Source of the DNA: Leishmania infantum JPCM5 | Taxonomy: Eukaryota > Euglenozoa > Kinetoplastea > Trypanosomatida > Trypanosomatidae | Reading direction: 5' to 3' | Assembly: GCF_000002875.2 (NCBI RefSeq) | Contig: NC_009418.2 | Location: forward strand, 190,829 to 254,828 | DNA: 64,000 nt | Shown here: positions 31,185 to 42,100 of the stretch, piece after piece | How positions within the stretch are numbered: position 1 is the first letter of the stretch | Layout of the letters: each line of letters starts with the position of its first letter | Position numbers and translations under genes: made by a program | Notes under the pieces: model-generated | Seen by the model: the letters and a program-made list of their open reading frames with translations, nothing else | What the model was told of the DNA's origin: nothing | Database searches by the model: none

Positions 31185-33830
31185 GAAGATCGTACGTGTT
31201 TCAATGGACAACGAACGAAAACAAACAAAATGAAGGCGCTGCAGGGCAGCCCACTCCGCCTCCACGCAGGTCAAAACTCTCCGCACCCCTCCCTCCCGTC
31301 TCTCTGACACGTTTGTGCGTGTCCCCTTGGGAGTGAGTGGGCTTGATAACAACGATGTAACTTTTCTTCGTTTCTTTTATTGTTTCTCTGTTTCGTATGC
31401 GCATGTCTGTGTGTGTGAGAGTTTCGCCAAGGAACAGGAGATCTTGCTGTTTGCTCTGGCATGCACCGAAAAAAAAAAACACTCATGGGGCTCATGCACT
31501 CTTTTGTTTGTGTATGTGTGTGTGGTGTTGCTGGTTTTCCTGTGCTCTTTCTTCCCTGCTGTTTTCCGGTGCCACCACCTCCCCCTCCTTTCGCTCCCTC
31601 GCACACGTCGTCTATCCGTTTTTCTCGAGCCACCCACCCTCGCCCGTGTCCCCTTGTGTCTCTTCTCAGCATCGTATTGGTCCTGTGGTGGTGCTGGCGG
31701 CGGCGGCTGTGGTGGCGGTGGTTTTTCCTTGGTTGTTGTTGTTTGCTTGCTTTTTTGCTCGCTGTGGGCGGAGGGAACGGGTGCTCTCGCGTTTCTGTGC
31801 GAAATGGAAGCTCTTTTTTGTTTCGCTTTCGTTTTTTGTATGACTTTTGTTTCCTATTTCTTCCGCCCTTTGCCTTTCCCACATGCACCGCGTGGATGCG
31901 TGTGTGTGTGTGTGTGGCTGCGTGGCTGTGCCCGCCGTTGTGCGCCAACGCTTGCTCTCACTTGCCCATGCGCTACGTGCCGCGACAACCCAATTCGGAG
32001 AGGAGGAAATGGCACAAATGATATGCACCGCGGGGGGCGCACCAGCACCCACACGAACGCCTTCAGTGGAGAGGGGAGTGTGGGAAGGTGCATGCGTGTG
32101 TGAACGTAGCGACACAAAACGACATAAGAAGGGACAGAACCTTCTCTCTCCCTCTCGTCCTCAACCCCCCTCCATCCCTCTTTTTTCGTTTGTCGTCCTT
32201 TTTGGGCTTATTTGGCTATTCTGTCTGCGGCTCGGCTATTGGACATGCCCCAGTGTGTGTGTGTGTGTGGTTTCCTTCTTGCGTTTCCTTCCTTTCTTAC
32301 TTCGGCCCGTTCCAAGCAGTATGCCAAAACCACACACACACACACAGAAGAACAAAATAAGGGTCTCACGCACAAAGACATACAAAGACATTCGCAACAC
32401 GTGGGTCTGCGCACCTGTCCCCTCCTCCCTCTTCCTTCCTCGACTGCTGGTCCTCTCGACCCCTTCACACTTTAGCTAAGAGTTGTTGTACATGGCCTGC
32501 CGCTATTTTGCCCTTCTCTCTCCGTTCGTTCATGTTTTACATCTTCTCGATTCTTTGTTGTTGTCTTCTTTCGCTTCTCCACTCTTCCCTGATAAGTCTG
32601 GTCTCACCATCTCCTATGTTTTTAGCTTTCTGTCTGCTTGTCGGTGTCTTGCTTAATGGTTGATCTTTCCTCCTGTGCTCGTTTCGGCGCCGTATTCCTC
32701 GGTGTTTTGTCTGTCTTTCCCGTGAGCATGCAAGTACGTCTGTATATATGTCTCTGCTCTGTGTCTCGTCTCCTCTTCCACTTCTTCTATCCCTTCCTAT
32801 TTCGTCTGCACACCTCCCTTTACTGAAATTGCCCGCTTTCTCAGTGCCTTTCCGTTACCCGGAGAAATAAAAAAAATTCTTTCGTTTGGTTTCACCCTCT
32901 CACCCATTCACTCTCCCGTTTTTGTTTTGTTTCCGTGTACTGTTCAACTCTTGCTTCGTGCGTTCATGTTTCTCTTCTGTTTCCCTCTGGGGGATGGGCT
33001 TCCCTATGATGGATGCACTGTTCTGTCTACCGGCCTGATGGTATGACCCCCTCCCGCCCCCTTCCCCGGTGCTGTATGGCCATGTCCGTGTGTCTGTGCG
33101 AGTGTGCCCCTGCCACGGCACGTGCTTGTTTCTAAATGATAACTCGATCAGCGAAAACACAACGAAAAAAAGTGACGCACAAGCCCGAAGCGCAGCAGTG
33201 CCGACAGCAGCGCTTCGGTGGAGGGAGAGGGGAGGCGGCGGAGGGGGTGAGCACGACGACTCGCATGTTTCACAGCCCTGCTTAACATGTGTCTTTTTCT
33301 GTTCGAAATGCCCCGTCCGATTAACGCAAGTCGCTGGAGCGAACAAGCAGGGTGTGTATGCATGTGTGTGCGAAAGCGTAGCCAAGGGGGTGGGGTGGGG
33401 TGGGGGGAGGGGGGCTCCTGTGGATGTTGTGAGAGAGAGCGTTGCACAAATGGCAGGGGCGCCTGGTAGAAAAGAAGGAGCGGTGCATCCGATGGAGAAG
33501 ACGGATAGGGAGCACGCAGGCCGATGATAAGAGGCATGTGAATAACTTTGGGATGTCTTTCTGCTCGTTACCCGGTCACCGCTGCCCCATTCCTTCTACC
33601 GAGGCCTTCTCACCTCACATCCCCCCTATCCCTAAGTCTGCGCCTCTGGTGCAGAGTGAGCAAGCTCTCCCTCCAGCACAACTCCGTCATTCCCTCACTT
33701 TCAGGCAGAAACGCGTCCGTGTAATGCAGCTCTTTCCTCTGGCATGAACTGTCTTCTGTTACCTGCTCGGCGGCCCTGCGCTTCTTTTTTTTTCGAGAGG
33801 TGGGGCTTGCTTTTGGTGCGTGATGTAGTC

Positions 33831-34340
33831 CCTGATGACGGGGGACACACCTCCGCATGTGGTATCACAGGGTCCAGTACTCCCAATCGCTGTGTGTGGG
33901 GAACCGAGCAGCTTCTATCCCTCTCAATGCCGAGCCACCTCTGGTGGTCACGGGGTCAGGCACCTATGGCGTGGGGCATGTCAGAGTGATGTATCGCTGC
34001 TGATGTCGGCGGTCAGGTCCTGCATGACGTGGCGTGGAAGCGAGCTGTGACAGTGAGCAGGTTGGTGTCATCCATATGATAGGCGGAGAGTGTCCGCGTG
34101 ACTCGAGCGTACCTCACCCGGCCCTAGCTGCCTACCGTCGGAGAGCCTAAGCCCCCGCCAGGGGTACACCATGTGACTGCTGGCACCATGGAAGCGGTTG
34201 TGAAGCGACCTGAGAGGCAGAGTTTGTGGCAGAGGCGGTTCTCAGATGGCTGAGGCGGCATCGCTATAAGACGTGCCTACGGCTGCTTCGCACTACGCAA
34301 CGGAGTCTGTGTCGGGCCAGGTAGAGTGGAGGTTGAACCC
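33831..34340 (+). mobile_element. SIDER-like degenerate retroposon, copy 1
   Basis: About 500 bp aligns by eye with 58826-59420 over its whole length. Shared blocks include TCACAGGG.CCAGTAC, AATGCCGAGC, CTGATGTCGGC and, near the 3' side, GAAGCGACCTG or GAGGCGACCTG. Size, degeneracy, intergenic position and an A-rich 3' flank fit the SIDER2 class of extinct short retroposons described in Leishmania 3' UTRs. Copies of that class have been linked to mRNA instability or translational control. The class name is from memory; the repeat relationship is visible. Boundaries are approximate. Confidence 0.6.
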
Positions 34341-34418
34341 TCTTCTACAGCAGAGAATGGACACGTCGAAAAGAAAACATCTGTGGTGAACCGGCTTAGT
34401 GTGCTTCGGTGCTTGCAT

Positions 34419-34440
34419 GTGTGTGTGTGTGTGTGTGTGT
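34419..34440. repeat. (GT)n microsatellite
   Basis: Eleven GT units just downstream of the SIDER-like element. Confidence 0.9.
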
Positions 34441-37400
34441 CTGTGGTTGGTGCTCTCTTCCTTTCCGTGTGCCCAGCCCCAGGCCTTTGTCTTTGTGTAT
34501 TGTTGTTGTCCCCTTGTCCCACACGCACACGCACCCCTCTTGGCGTACGAAGCGCATATGGGCAACAACCGACGAAGTACCAGTGGAGATTCTGACGAGG
34601 GAGCGAGGTAGACAATCGAATGAGGCTGAGCAGCAAACAAAGAATAAAAACGCTAACATATGATGCCCTCACACACACACACACGTGTATGCATACATGC
34701 GTACACACGCAGAACATGTCACGGGTAAAAACGCCGGTGCACGCATTCGGAAGGTAATCCAAAGAAAAAAAAAACGAAGAAAGAGGGAAACCTGTACAAT
34801 GTTTTTTTTTTTCGGGGTAGGAGGAGGGGGGCTTCTCTGTTGTAGCCGCGGCAGAGTGCCTGTATGTGTGTTAGAGAGCGCGTGTGGGTGTGTACCCTCG
34901 TGCGCCTCGTTGTTCTTCTTCATGGTTGTCTTCTACCTTTGCTTTTTTTTTCGGCTTCGTATCAAATGCCTCATGGAAGCGCACAGAAAACTGTCGCCGA
35001 AGTGCGTGTGTTGGCGCAGTGTGAGCCACCGTGTGGCATACGATACGTTCGCTCCACGCCATCCCCCGTTCCTTTCTCTCTCCCGTTGGCGCCGTCCTCC
35101 TCCTGCTCTGTGCTCGCCAAAGTCAATCGCCTTCCTCTCTGTCTTCCAGTCTGTCCGCATTCTGATTGCTTTTTAACTTTTTCTGGGTGTGGGAAGAGCT
35201 CGTCGGCCATGGAAGCGTAGCGACTCAAAGGTGACAGAGAACAAGGAAGTGATAGCAAGTTTCCGACGCGAGCGCCGAGGCACCGACAGGCGCACGAGTG
35301 ACAGCAAACGCCGACCAATCAGACGCACTCAGGCGCACGCGCACGGTACTACGGGGGCAATACAGCCATGTGGCGGTACGCCGCCGAATGCTCTCGAGGT
35401 AAGTCTTCGCGTGGGCTCGGGGAGGGTGTGCGGATGAGAGCAGTGAGGGGGAGGGTGCAGATTCCGCGAGCTCTTGCCCCTCTCCTGCCTGCCTCGCTCT
35501 CCACTGGAATTGCACACCACCAAACGATAACAACTCCAGATGGCGAGGCAACCACACAGACAGACATAGACAGAGACGTTCACATGCTGAAAAGCAATAC
35601 GCACAAATTCGATCTATTTTTTTTCCGTTCTCCGTATGCAAGTCAAGTTCCAAACAAAAAAAGAAACGGAGAAGTCAGTACGAACATATAGGAAAGACAG
35701 CACAGCACAGACACATGATACGTGCCAGCACTCTATCACACATCACCCCTCGCACACACACACTCACTTGCGGGGGTTCTGGGCTTTGTTTTTTTTTTTT
35801 CGTTGCTTTACGTTTTTTTTTCTACTTCTTTTTGCATTTTCCAAAACAGGTGAAGAGAGAGAGAAAGCGAGATGGAATTTTGGCATACAGATTTGTGTTT
35901 GCGTATCAGATAGTGTTGTTGCGGCGCTTTTGCCTTTTCTCCTTTGCGGGCAAACTGCACTGCAGCGTCCCCATCCTTTCCTGAGCACCCCCGTGCCCCC
36001 CCCCCTCCACTTACTCCGCGTGCGAGCCTTTTCTCTCCATTCAGTGTTTCATCTCTCTCTATCATACCCCCTCCCTCCCTCCTCCTCTGAGAATAAAGAG
36101 AAAAGATGTGTGGTGCTTTCGTTTTTCTTCTTCGTCCTGCTCCTCTCTTTGTGGCGTGAGCCGTGACGCTCGCCTCTGCCGATGTACGGTGTCAAAAAGA
36201 CAACTACGCAGGCGCAGAGGGAGAGAACGGGCGAACGCGTAGCGCGGGGGAGAAAGTGATGACGATATGACCTAGAGTCCAGTAAGTGTGCAGCTTCACC
36301 ATAAAGCGTCTTGCTGTTACCTCGATGCTTGTTGACTGCCAAAGACAAAAAAACGTCGGTTACGCTTGCCGTAGGTTTGCGTGAGGCTTTCGTCGCCGTC
36401 GTCTCTCCTTCTCCTTCTATCGATTGACTTTTACTTTTTTCTCTCGTTTCGGAGATGGCGGGAGACGGCGGAGCGGCGGCGGCATCGGCGGATATGATGC
36501 TGCACGGCAGCCACCGGTGGTTGTCTCTCCCTTCTCTGTTTCTTTGTTTCCTTGGTGTGATTCACCACCATCACCATGAGCACAACACCCCTGTTCTCCA
36601 ACGATCCCCACATAACGGGGCTCTGTGGGTGGGGGAGGGGGTTGTCTGTATGCCTCCCTTCTCTTCTTTGTTTTTCGGCTTAGGAACGTGTATACCTCTG
36701 AGTGGGTGCGTGCGTGTGATTTCATGGGCGCGCGTCCATCTCTTTCTCTCGGTGCCGCCGACTATTTCGTCTCTACTACCCCCTCCCTCCCTCCCCGCCC
36801 CGTACCTCTTTGTTTTTTGTGTTTTTTTTTGGTTTCTTTGGATGTCTCCCCCTTCTCCCACCACCCTCCTTTTTTTGTATTCTGGCGTCTTTAATGTCGT
36901 TGTTTGCACAGTTGCTCGCTGCATCCGTCGGCCTGCCTGTCGTCTTCACTTGTTTCCCTTTTTTGTTGTCGTTGCTTTTTTTTTGTTCCTTCGCTTCCGT
37001 TCTTCTCCTCCTTTCCCCACCCCTTTTTTTTTTGTCGTTAGCCCAGGACAGCGTCATGCGCGGTCGCGTCGGATGTGTCGTAGTTCGCCGTGGCTCGCAC
37101 ACACGTCGCGTAACAAAACGAAAAGGGAGACAAACAAAAAGCATACATGCATACATGCACACACACAAAACCACCAAAAGACATACGAGGAGAGAGAGAA
37201 AAGAAAAAGACGATGAAAAGGAAACGGAAAAACCTGTAAGAGGCGAAGGCCCCTGTGCTTGTACTGCATACTGCCATTCCCCTCTCTGTATCCTCTCTTA
37301 GCACGCGGGAGTGGGCATCGCCACGTTGTCGCCTCGCTTTCGTTTCTCTTTTATTTTTGACAGAAAAGTAGAGGAAGGAATGCGTGAGAATGATTTTGTG

Positions 37401-38012
37401 CATTCACGCACATCATCCATGCGTGCAACACTCGGACACGCACAAGACAAAAGCACATCGCTCACACGCGCGCACATCCCAGCATGTCGTTTTCTGTATT
37501 GGTCTCTCATGAGCAAACGCGAAAATGAGTAAAAAGGGAAAACAAAAGAGTCGGGGGGAGGGGGATCGGTTTGCTCACAGCAGCGGCGCTCCGCGGCCTA
37601 CGAAGCCGCTACGTCGCATGGAATGGTCCACCGCTGTCACAGACGAGTTCGTGGGCGAGAGAACAAGCAAACGTGGCTTAGGACAGTCTCGGTGGCTTCG
37701 CGAGGGACCGGTGAGCATACAACTCACCTGCCCTTTCTCTTTCGCCAACGTTTTTTGTTTGCTGTTTGTTTTTTTTTTTCTTGTAGCTGGCTCGCTGTCT
37801 CTTCTCCAACATACACATGCGCCTTCCCTTCTTATACGTATATATTGCCTTTTTTGTCTTCTCTTCTGCACTCCCACCCCTAGACACTGACCGCCTGTTG
37901 CCGCGGCACTTTGGTGCGATGCCATCACATGCTGGCCAGCTGTATCACACCACATAATGACTATGAAAAGAGCCGGCGTGGGTATTTTGTGCATATGGTT
38001 TCGCATATTATG

Positions 38013-38150
38013 GTGAAGGTGTGTCTTGGACAGTAAACGCCGACGGGCAACTCTCTCTCTCGCGCGCGCGCGCTCTCCTCCTTCTCCGCACCTCCTCCTC
38101 CTCTCTTCCTCTCTACGCCAGCAGGTCAGTGCACCAGTCCCTGCGGAGAT
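38013..38150. repeat. Short dispersed repeat, copy 2
   Basis: Counterpart of 6249-6368. The central C/T tract is longer here, with CG alternation at about 38060-38071. The conserved ends (CTTGGACAG block and CAGCAGGT...CCTGCGG block) identify the pair. Confidence 0.65.
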
Positions 38151-39040
38151 TTTATTTTTCGTTTGCATGTTCATTTTATTGCTTTCTTTTATTGATCTTT
38201 GTACGCTTTTCTCGATGCATAACAGTGCGCCGATATCGAGGACATGATCGAGTTTGTTCCTCTTGCCCAGCGGAAAGATAGTGCTTGATTCTACCTGTCA
38301 TCTTCGCTAAAGGGCTCCAGCCACCTTTTGGTTCCTTCTCTCTCTCTCGTTGCTTTCACTGTGCGTGTCTTCCAGAGTGAATCTTCTCCACAAGACCCCC
38401 TTCCCCACACACACGCGCACACACCTTTTCTGTCGCCACCGGGCGAGACAGGAAGCTGGAAAGACAGCCAGATCCCCACTCTCGTGAGTGCTCACAAGCA
38501 CAGGCATATATGCGCACGTCTGTGCTCTTGTATGAAAAAACACGCTCGACTCCTGCCGATGTGACCTCGGTGTGGGCGGCCCGGCGAGGGGCCCACCGCC
38601 CCCAGAAGTCGGATCTATGGTAGCGAATGTGCCGACTCACCCAATGGCCTCCGTTTAACTCCCTCTCGTCTTTCTCATCTCCTTCCCTTCTTCTATATCT
38701 CTCTCGCGCGCGCTGGCGAAGGAACAGATGTATTCATCAACGCTTAGAGGTTTTTCGTTGTTGTTGTCCTGCCTTCCTCACCTCCTCGCCCTGCTGAGAC
38801 GCTCATCAAGCCGCGGTGCGCTGCAGCTTACAGAGGGAAGTGGTGCTGCGCGCAAGGTCGGTGCTGCTCTCTCTGAATTCAATATCCTTGTCGGGCTCGT
38901 CTTGTAGGGAACGCATGTGAATACCCATCCTGCATCTGTAATGCTACTGTAATGGGGTGTGGTGCAGCTCAACTTCTCGCCTCCGCATCTCCCCCCCTCT
39001 AGCACTTAAGCATCATCATCACCCCCCCCCAATCGATATC

Positions 39041-39083
39041 CGCTCTCACTTGTCTCGCTGTCTCGTCGTACTGGGACCCCTAG
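39041..39083 (+). promoter_or_regulatory. Predicted trans-splice acceptor, CFAP69-like gene
   Basis: A C/T-rich stretch ends at the AG at 39082-39083. Another AG at 39001-39002 also follows a C/T tract. No ATG occurs from either AG to 39154. Confidence 0.5.
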
Positions 39084-39153
39084 AAGCGACTTGGTGGCGG
39101 TGCACCTCTATTATCTTTGCAAGTCCACGTGCGCGCCAGTGCACGTATCACAC

Positions 39154-42100
39154 ATGCGGACCTCAGCCGCAACCCGCACCGCTGGCAAAGGTGTCTGCTC
39201 TCAACATGGCTCAGTAGCGGCAAAGAGGAAAGTGCCGAAGGACGTGTTCGGTGGCGGCGTCGCGGGGCAGTCGACGCAGACGCGGAGCAGGCGAGCGGAG
39301 GCTGTCGTGCGACACGTTGCGCAACTACCGGCTTTTGTGGCCTGGGCGCCCGGCAACGCTGCAGCGACACCCAGTCTCGTGGGACAGTATTTGGAGTTTC
39401 GAGTGGCGGAGGTGGCCGCGCAACTCAACCCGATCCAGCAGGCGAGCAACTATGAGCGGCTTACGCTGTTGCTCACTGAGCTACTCCAGAGGGACCTGGT
39501 GGCTGGTATCACGCCGTGCGCTGTGCAGTGTGGCGTCCTTGATCTCATGCACGCCTGCGTCGCTGCGATCGCCAAGGGAGAAGTTGGCATTTACGATGAT
39601 CAGCGGAGCAGTGGACGAGAAACCAGTTTGGCGGCGGCGGCAGCAGCAAGCGTACAGTACGCGCGCAGCCCCAGCGCGGCATTTGGCAGCACTTCGAAGT
39701 CGGCCCGACAAGGCGGTGGTGGTGCGGTGCCGATCGAAAACCTTCTCCCTCCCCTCATAGAGCAGCCGGAAAAGTCGCTGAGAGATGCACGCGATGATAC
39801 CGGTGCTGCCGCCACGGAGGACGAGCGCGCTGCCATCGCAATGGAGGCGTGGGAACATTGCATGGCCACGGCCCGCGAAGCCACATCGGCGGAGGATGCG
39901 TCGATGATGCCGAGCGCCACAGCCGTCGCGACCATGATTTCGGGTGCCCCTTGCGCGAACGCCGCGCACTCTTGCACTTCAGCCGTCGCCGCTGAAGCGC
40001 CGCTAGTGTCGATTCGCTCATTTCCCGACGCGCTTTGTGCGCTGATCGAGCGCTGCACCGCTACGCCGCTTGTGTGTCTCACTCTGAGTGACCAGCAGTG
40101 TCAGACGACCGCCGTGAGGGACCTGCTGCGCGCGCTGCTGACGATCATGCAGCGTATCGATGGCAACGCGGTTGCTGCCGTCGACTGCGAGATCGCCCTC
40201 GCCTCCCACAGCTCCTCATCCGGTCACCACACACCAGTCGCCGCGACGGCGGCACTTGATCTTCAGGCGGTGCGTCTGGCCGCTTTGAAGGGCGTCTCAC
40301 GGGTGCTGGCCACCTACCTGGACGGCGCTGACGGCAGCGCGCAAGCACCGACGAAAGCGTCGGAAACGTTCACGGCGGGACTTGACCGCCTGCACATCTT
40401 GTCTGTCTTTGAGGATGTGGTGCACCAGTGGGCGCACGTGCTCACAGTGCTCCAAAAGGGGAAGGGGCTCATCGGTGCCTCGGCAGGGGTCGGAAAGGGT
40501 TTGGATGTCAAGCCAGAGGACGATCTCTTTGGTGCGGCAGGATCTCCCCAAGGACGTCGCGGCGGCAAAGATGGAAATGGCGCTGCTGCGCAGCTTCATT
40601 GGGTGCTACGCATCACCTACCAAATCATCGCCGCTGAGCAGCGTGAGGCAAGCCGTGGTAGCGCAAAGGCCGCGCCTCGCGTGCGACTGCTCCCCCCGCT
40701 GCTCGTCCCCGTGGCACTTCGCACGTTGTCGCTCATTTCCACAGCCATTCCTCTCGTCTGCCGCGCTGCGTCATATGCGCAGCTGTGTGTGGATGTGCTG
40801 TGGGGCGCATCGCTTCTGGCGCCAAGCGAATCTTCACGCCAGCTCATGTACGGCTCGATGGGCGTTGCTGGCCTCGCCGGCGCCTCTAACGGCAGCTGCG
40901 AAGGTGAGGCGGACGTCAGCAGGAGAGCAGAGGCGAGTCCCCCAGCCATGGACCTCTTCCTTGCCCTTCTCCACCAGTTCAACGAGGGCCACAGTGCTGC
41001 GCACTGCGAGCTGCGCGACGATCTCGTGTGTCTCTTCGCGTTCCTCCTCCGCTGCGACACACAATACGTGGAAGACGAGCTCGTCGCACATCGTGTCGCG
41101 CAGAGTGGGACCCCACTAACGTCTTCGGAGTCACTCAGCTGTCTATCCGCCTCCCTGCCTTCGGCCGAAGTTCACGCCACGCCGCTCAATCTCAGCGTCG
41201 CCACTGTGGAGGCAATCAACGCTGTAGCGGCGCTGCTGTTCGAGACAACGTGCGGAGCCGAACTCACAACGACCGCGCACTCGGCCACAGCCACAGCCCC
41301 AGCGGCCTTTCAGTCCACCGACGTCGATAGAGGCGAATCTGCTCCGGTGACGCTGCTCTCCCTCGACGCCGCGCGTCGGCACGCGCTGCGCTTCCAATCC
41401 ATCGCCAGCTCTGTGGCACGTCGTCGTGAGTTGCTCGACTTCAAGATCTACGGCTGGCAGCTGCTCGATGCTCACTACTGCTGGCAGCTTGCACACCTCA
41501 CCTATCGCGAGTACGTTCACTGCCACGCCACCACCGGCACCGTCAAGCAGGTCACAGGGACCGACGCCGGCGATGGAGCCGTCACGGCGGCCCTCTGGGG
41601 AATTCAACTCTCGCATCTGGGCTTCCTGGATGTTCTGCTTTTGTACGTCGACACGCGCACCGACGAGGCGGCGGTGGTGGCGTGGACACAAGGGGAGCTT
41701 CTTAAGCTGGAGGTGGAGGCCTGGCAGCTTCTCACATCCATGATCCTCTTCACGCAGCACCTAGGCGCGAAATCGGATGGGCTGCAGGTGCGCTGCCACA
41801 GCCCGTACAGCGAGAAGCCGTCCGCGGCACAGGATCAGCAGCAAGGAGAGGATAGTCCACTGCCGAGCGTGCCGGTGGAAGCTGTCGACAAGCACCACTT
41901 CGGCGAAGAAGCCGAGTACAGTGACAGTGACATGGACAGCACAGGCGACAAGCCCGGCATGCTGTGCGGGGCCGATGTGCACTTCATCGCTGCCGGTGGT
42001 GTCGAGGTGGCGCTCCACTACTTGCGCACAGCGCCACCCGAGGCGGAGGCTGTGAAGCGGTGTGCCCTCGTCACCGTTGCTGCCATCGCGAGGGCGAGCA

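Larger units (their letters stand above)
31185..39040. other. 8 kb gene desert
   Basis: This is unusually long for a trypanosomatid spacer. It is dominated by T, A and C homopolymers, GT/CA microsatellites (for example 34419-34440) and pyrimidine tracts. Embedded are a SIDER-like element (33831-34340) and a short dispersed repeat (38013-38150). Several open frames exceed 200 codons but consist of Phe/Leu/Ser/Cys runs from translated pyrimidine tracts. No tRNA-like A/B boxes were noticed. Non-coding RNA genes without obvious motifs cannot be excluded. Confidence 0.55.

Noticed and set aside
31315..32103. 262-codon hydrophobic open frame that looks like a membrane protein
   Set aside because: Cys/Val/Phe/Leu-rich because it translates GT and T/C tracts; several overlapping frames look the same.
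36455..37216. 253-codon open frame starting MAGDGG just after a T/C tract and AG
   Set aside because: After about 20 residues it is Phe/Leu/Pro/Val runs from translated pyrimidine tracts, then Lys/His/Thr repeats. No domain and implausible codon use.
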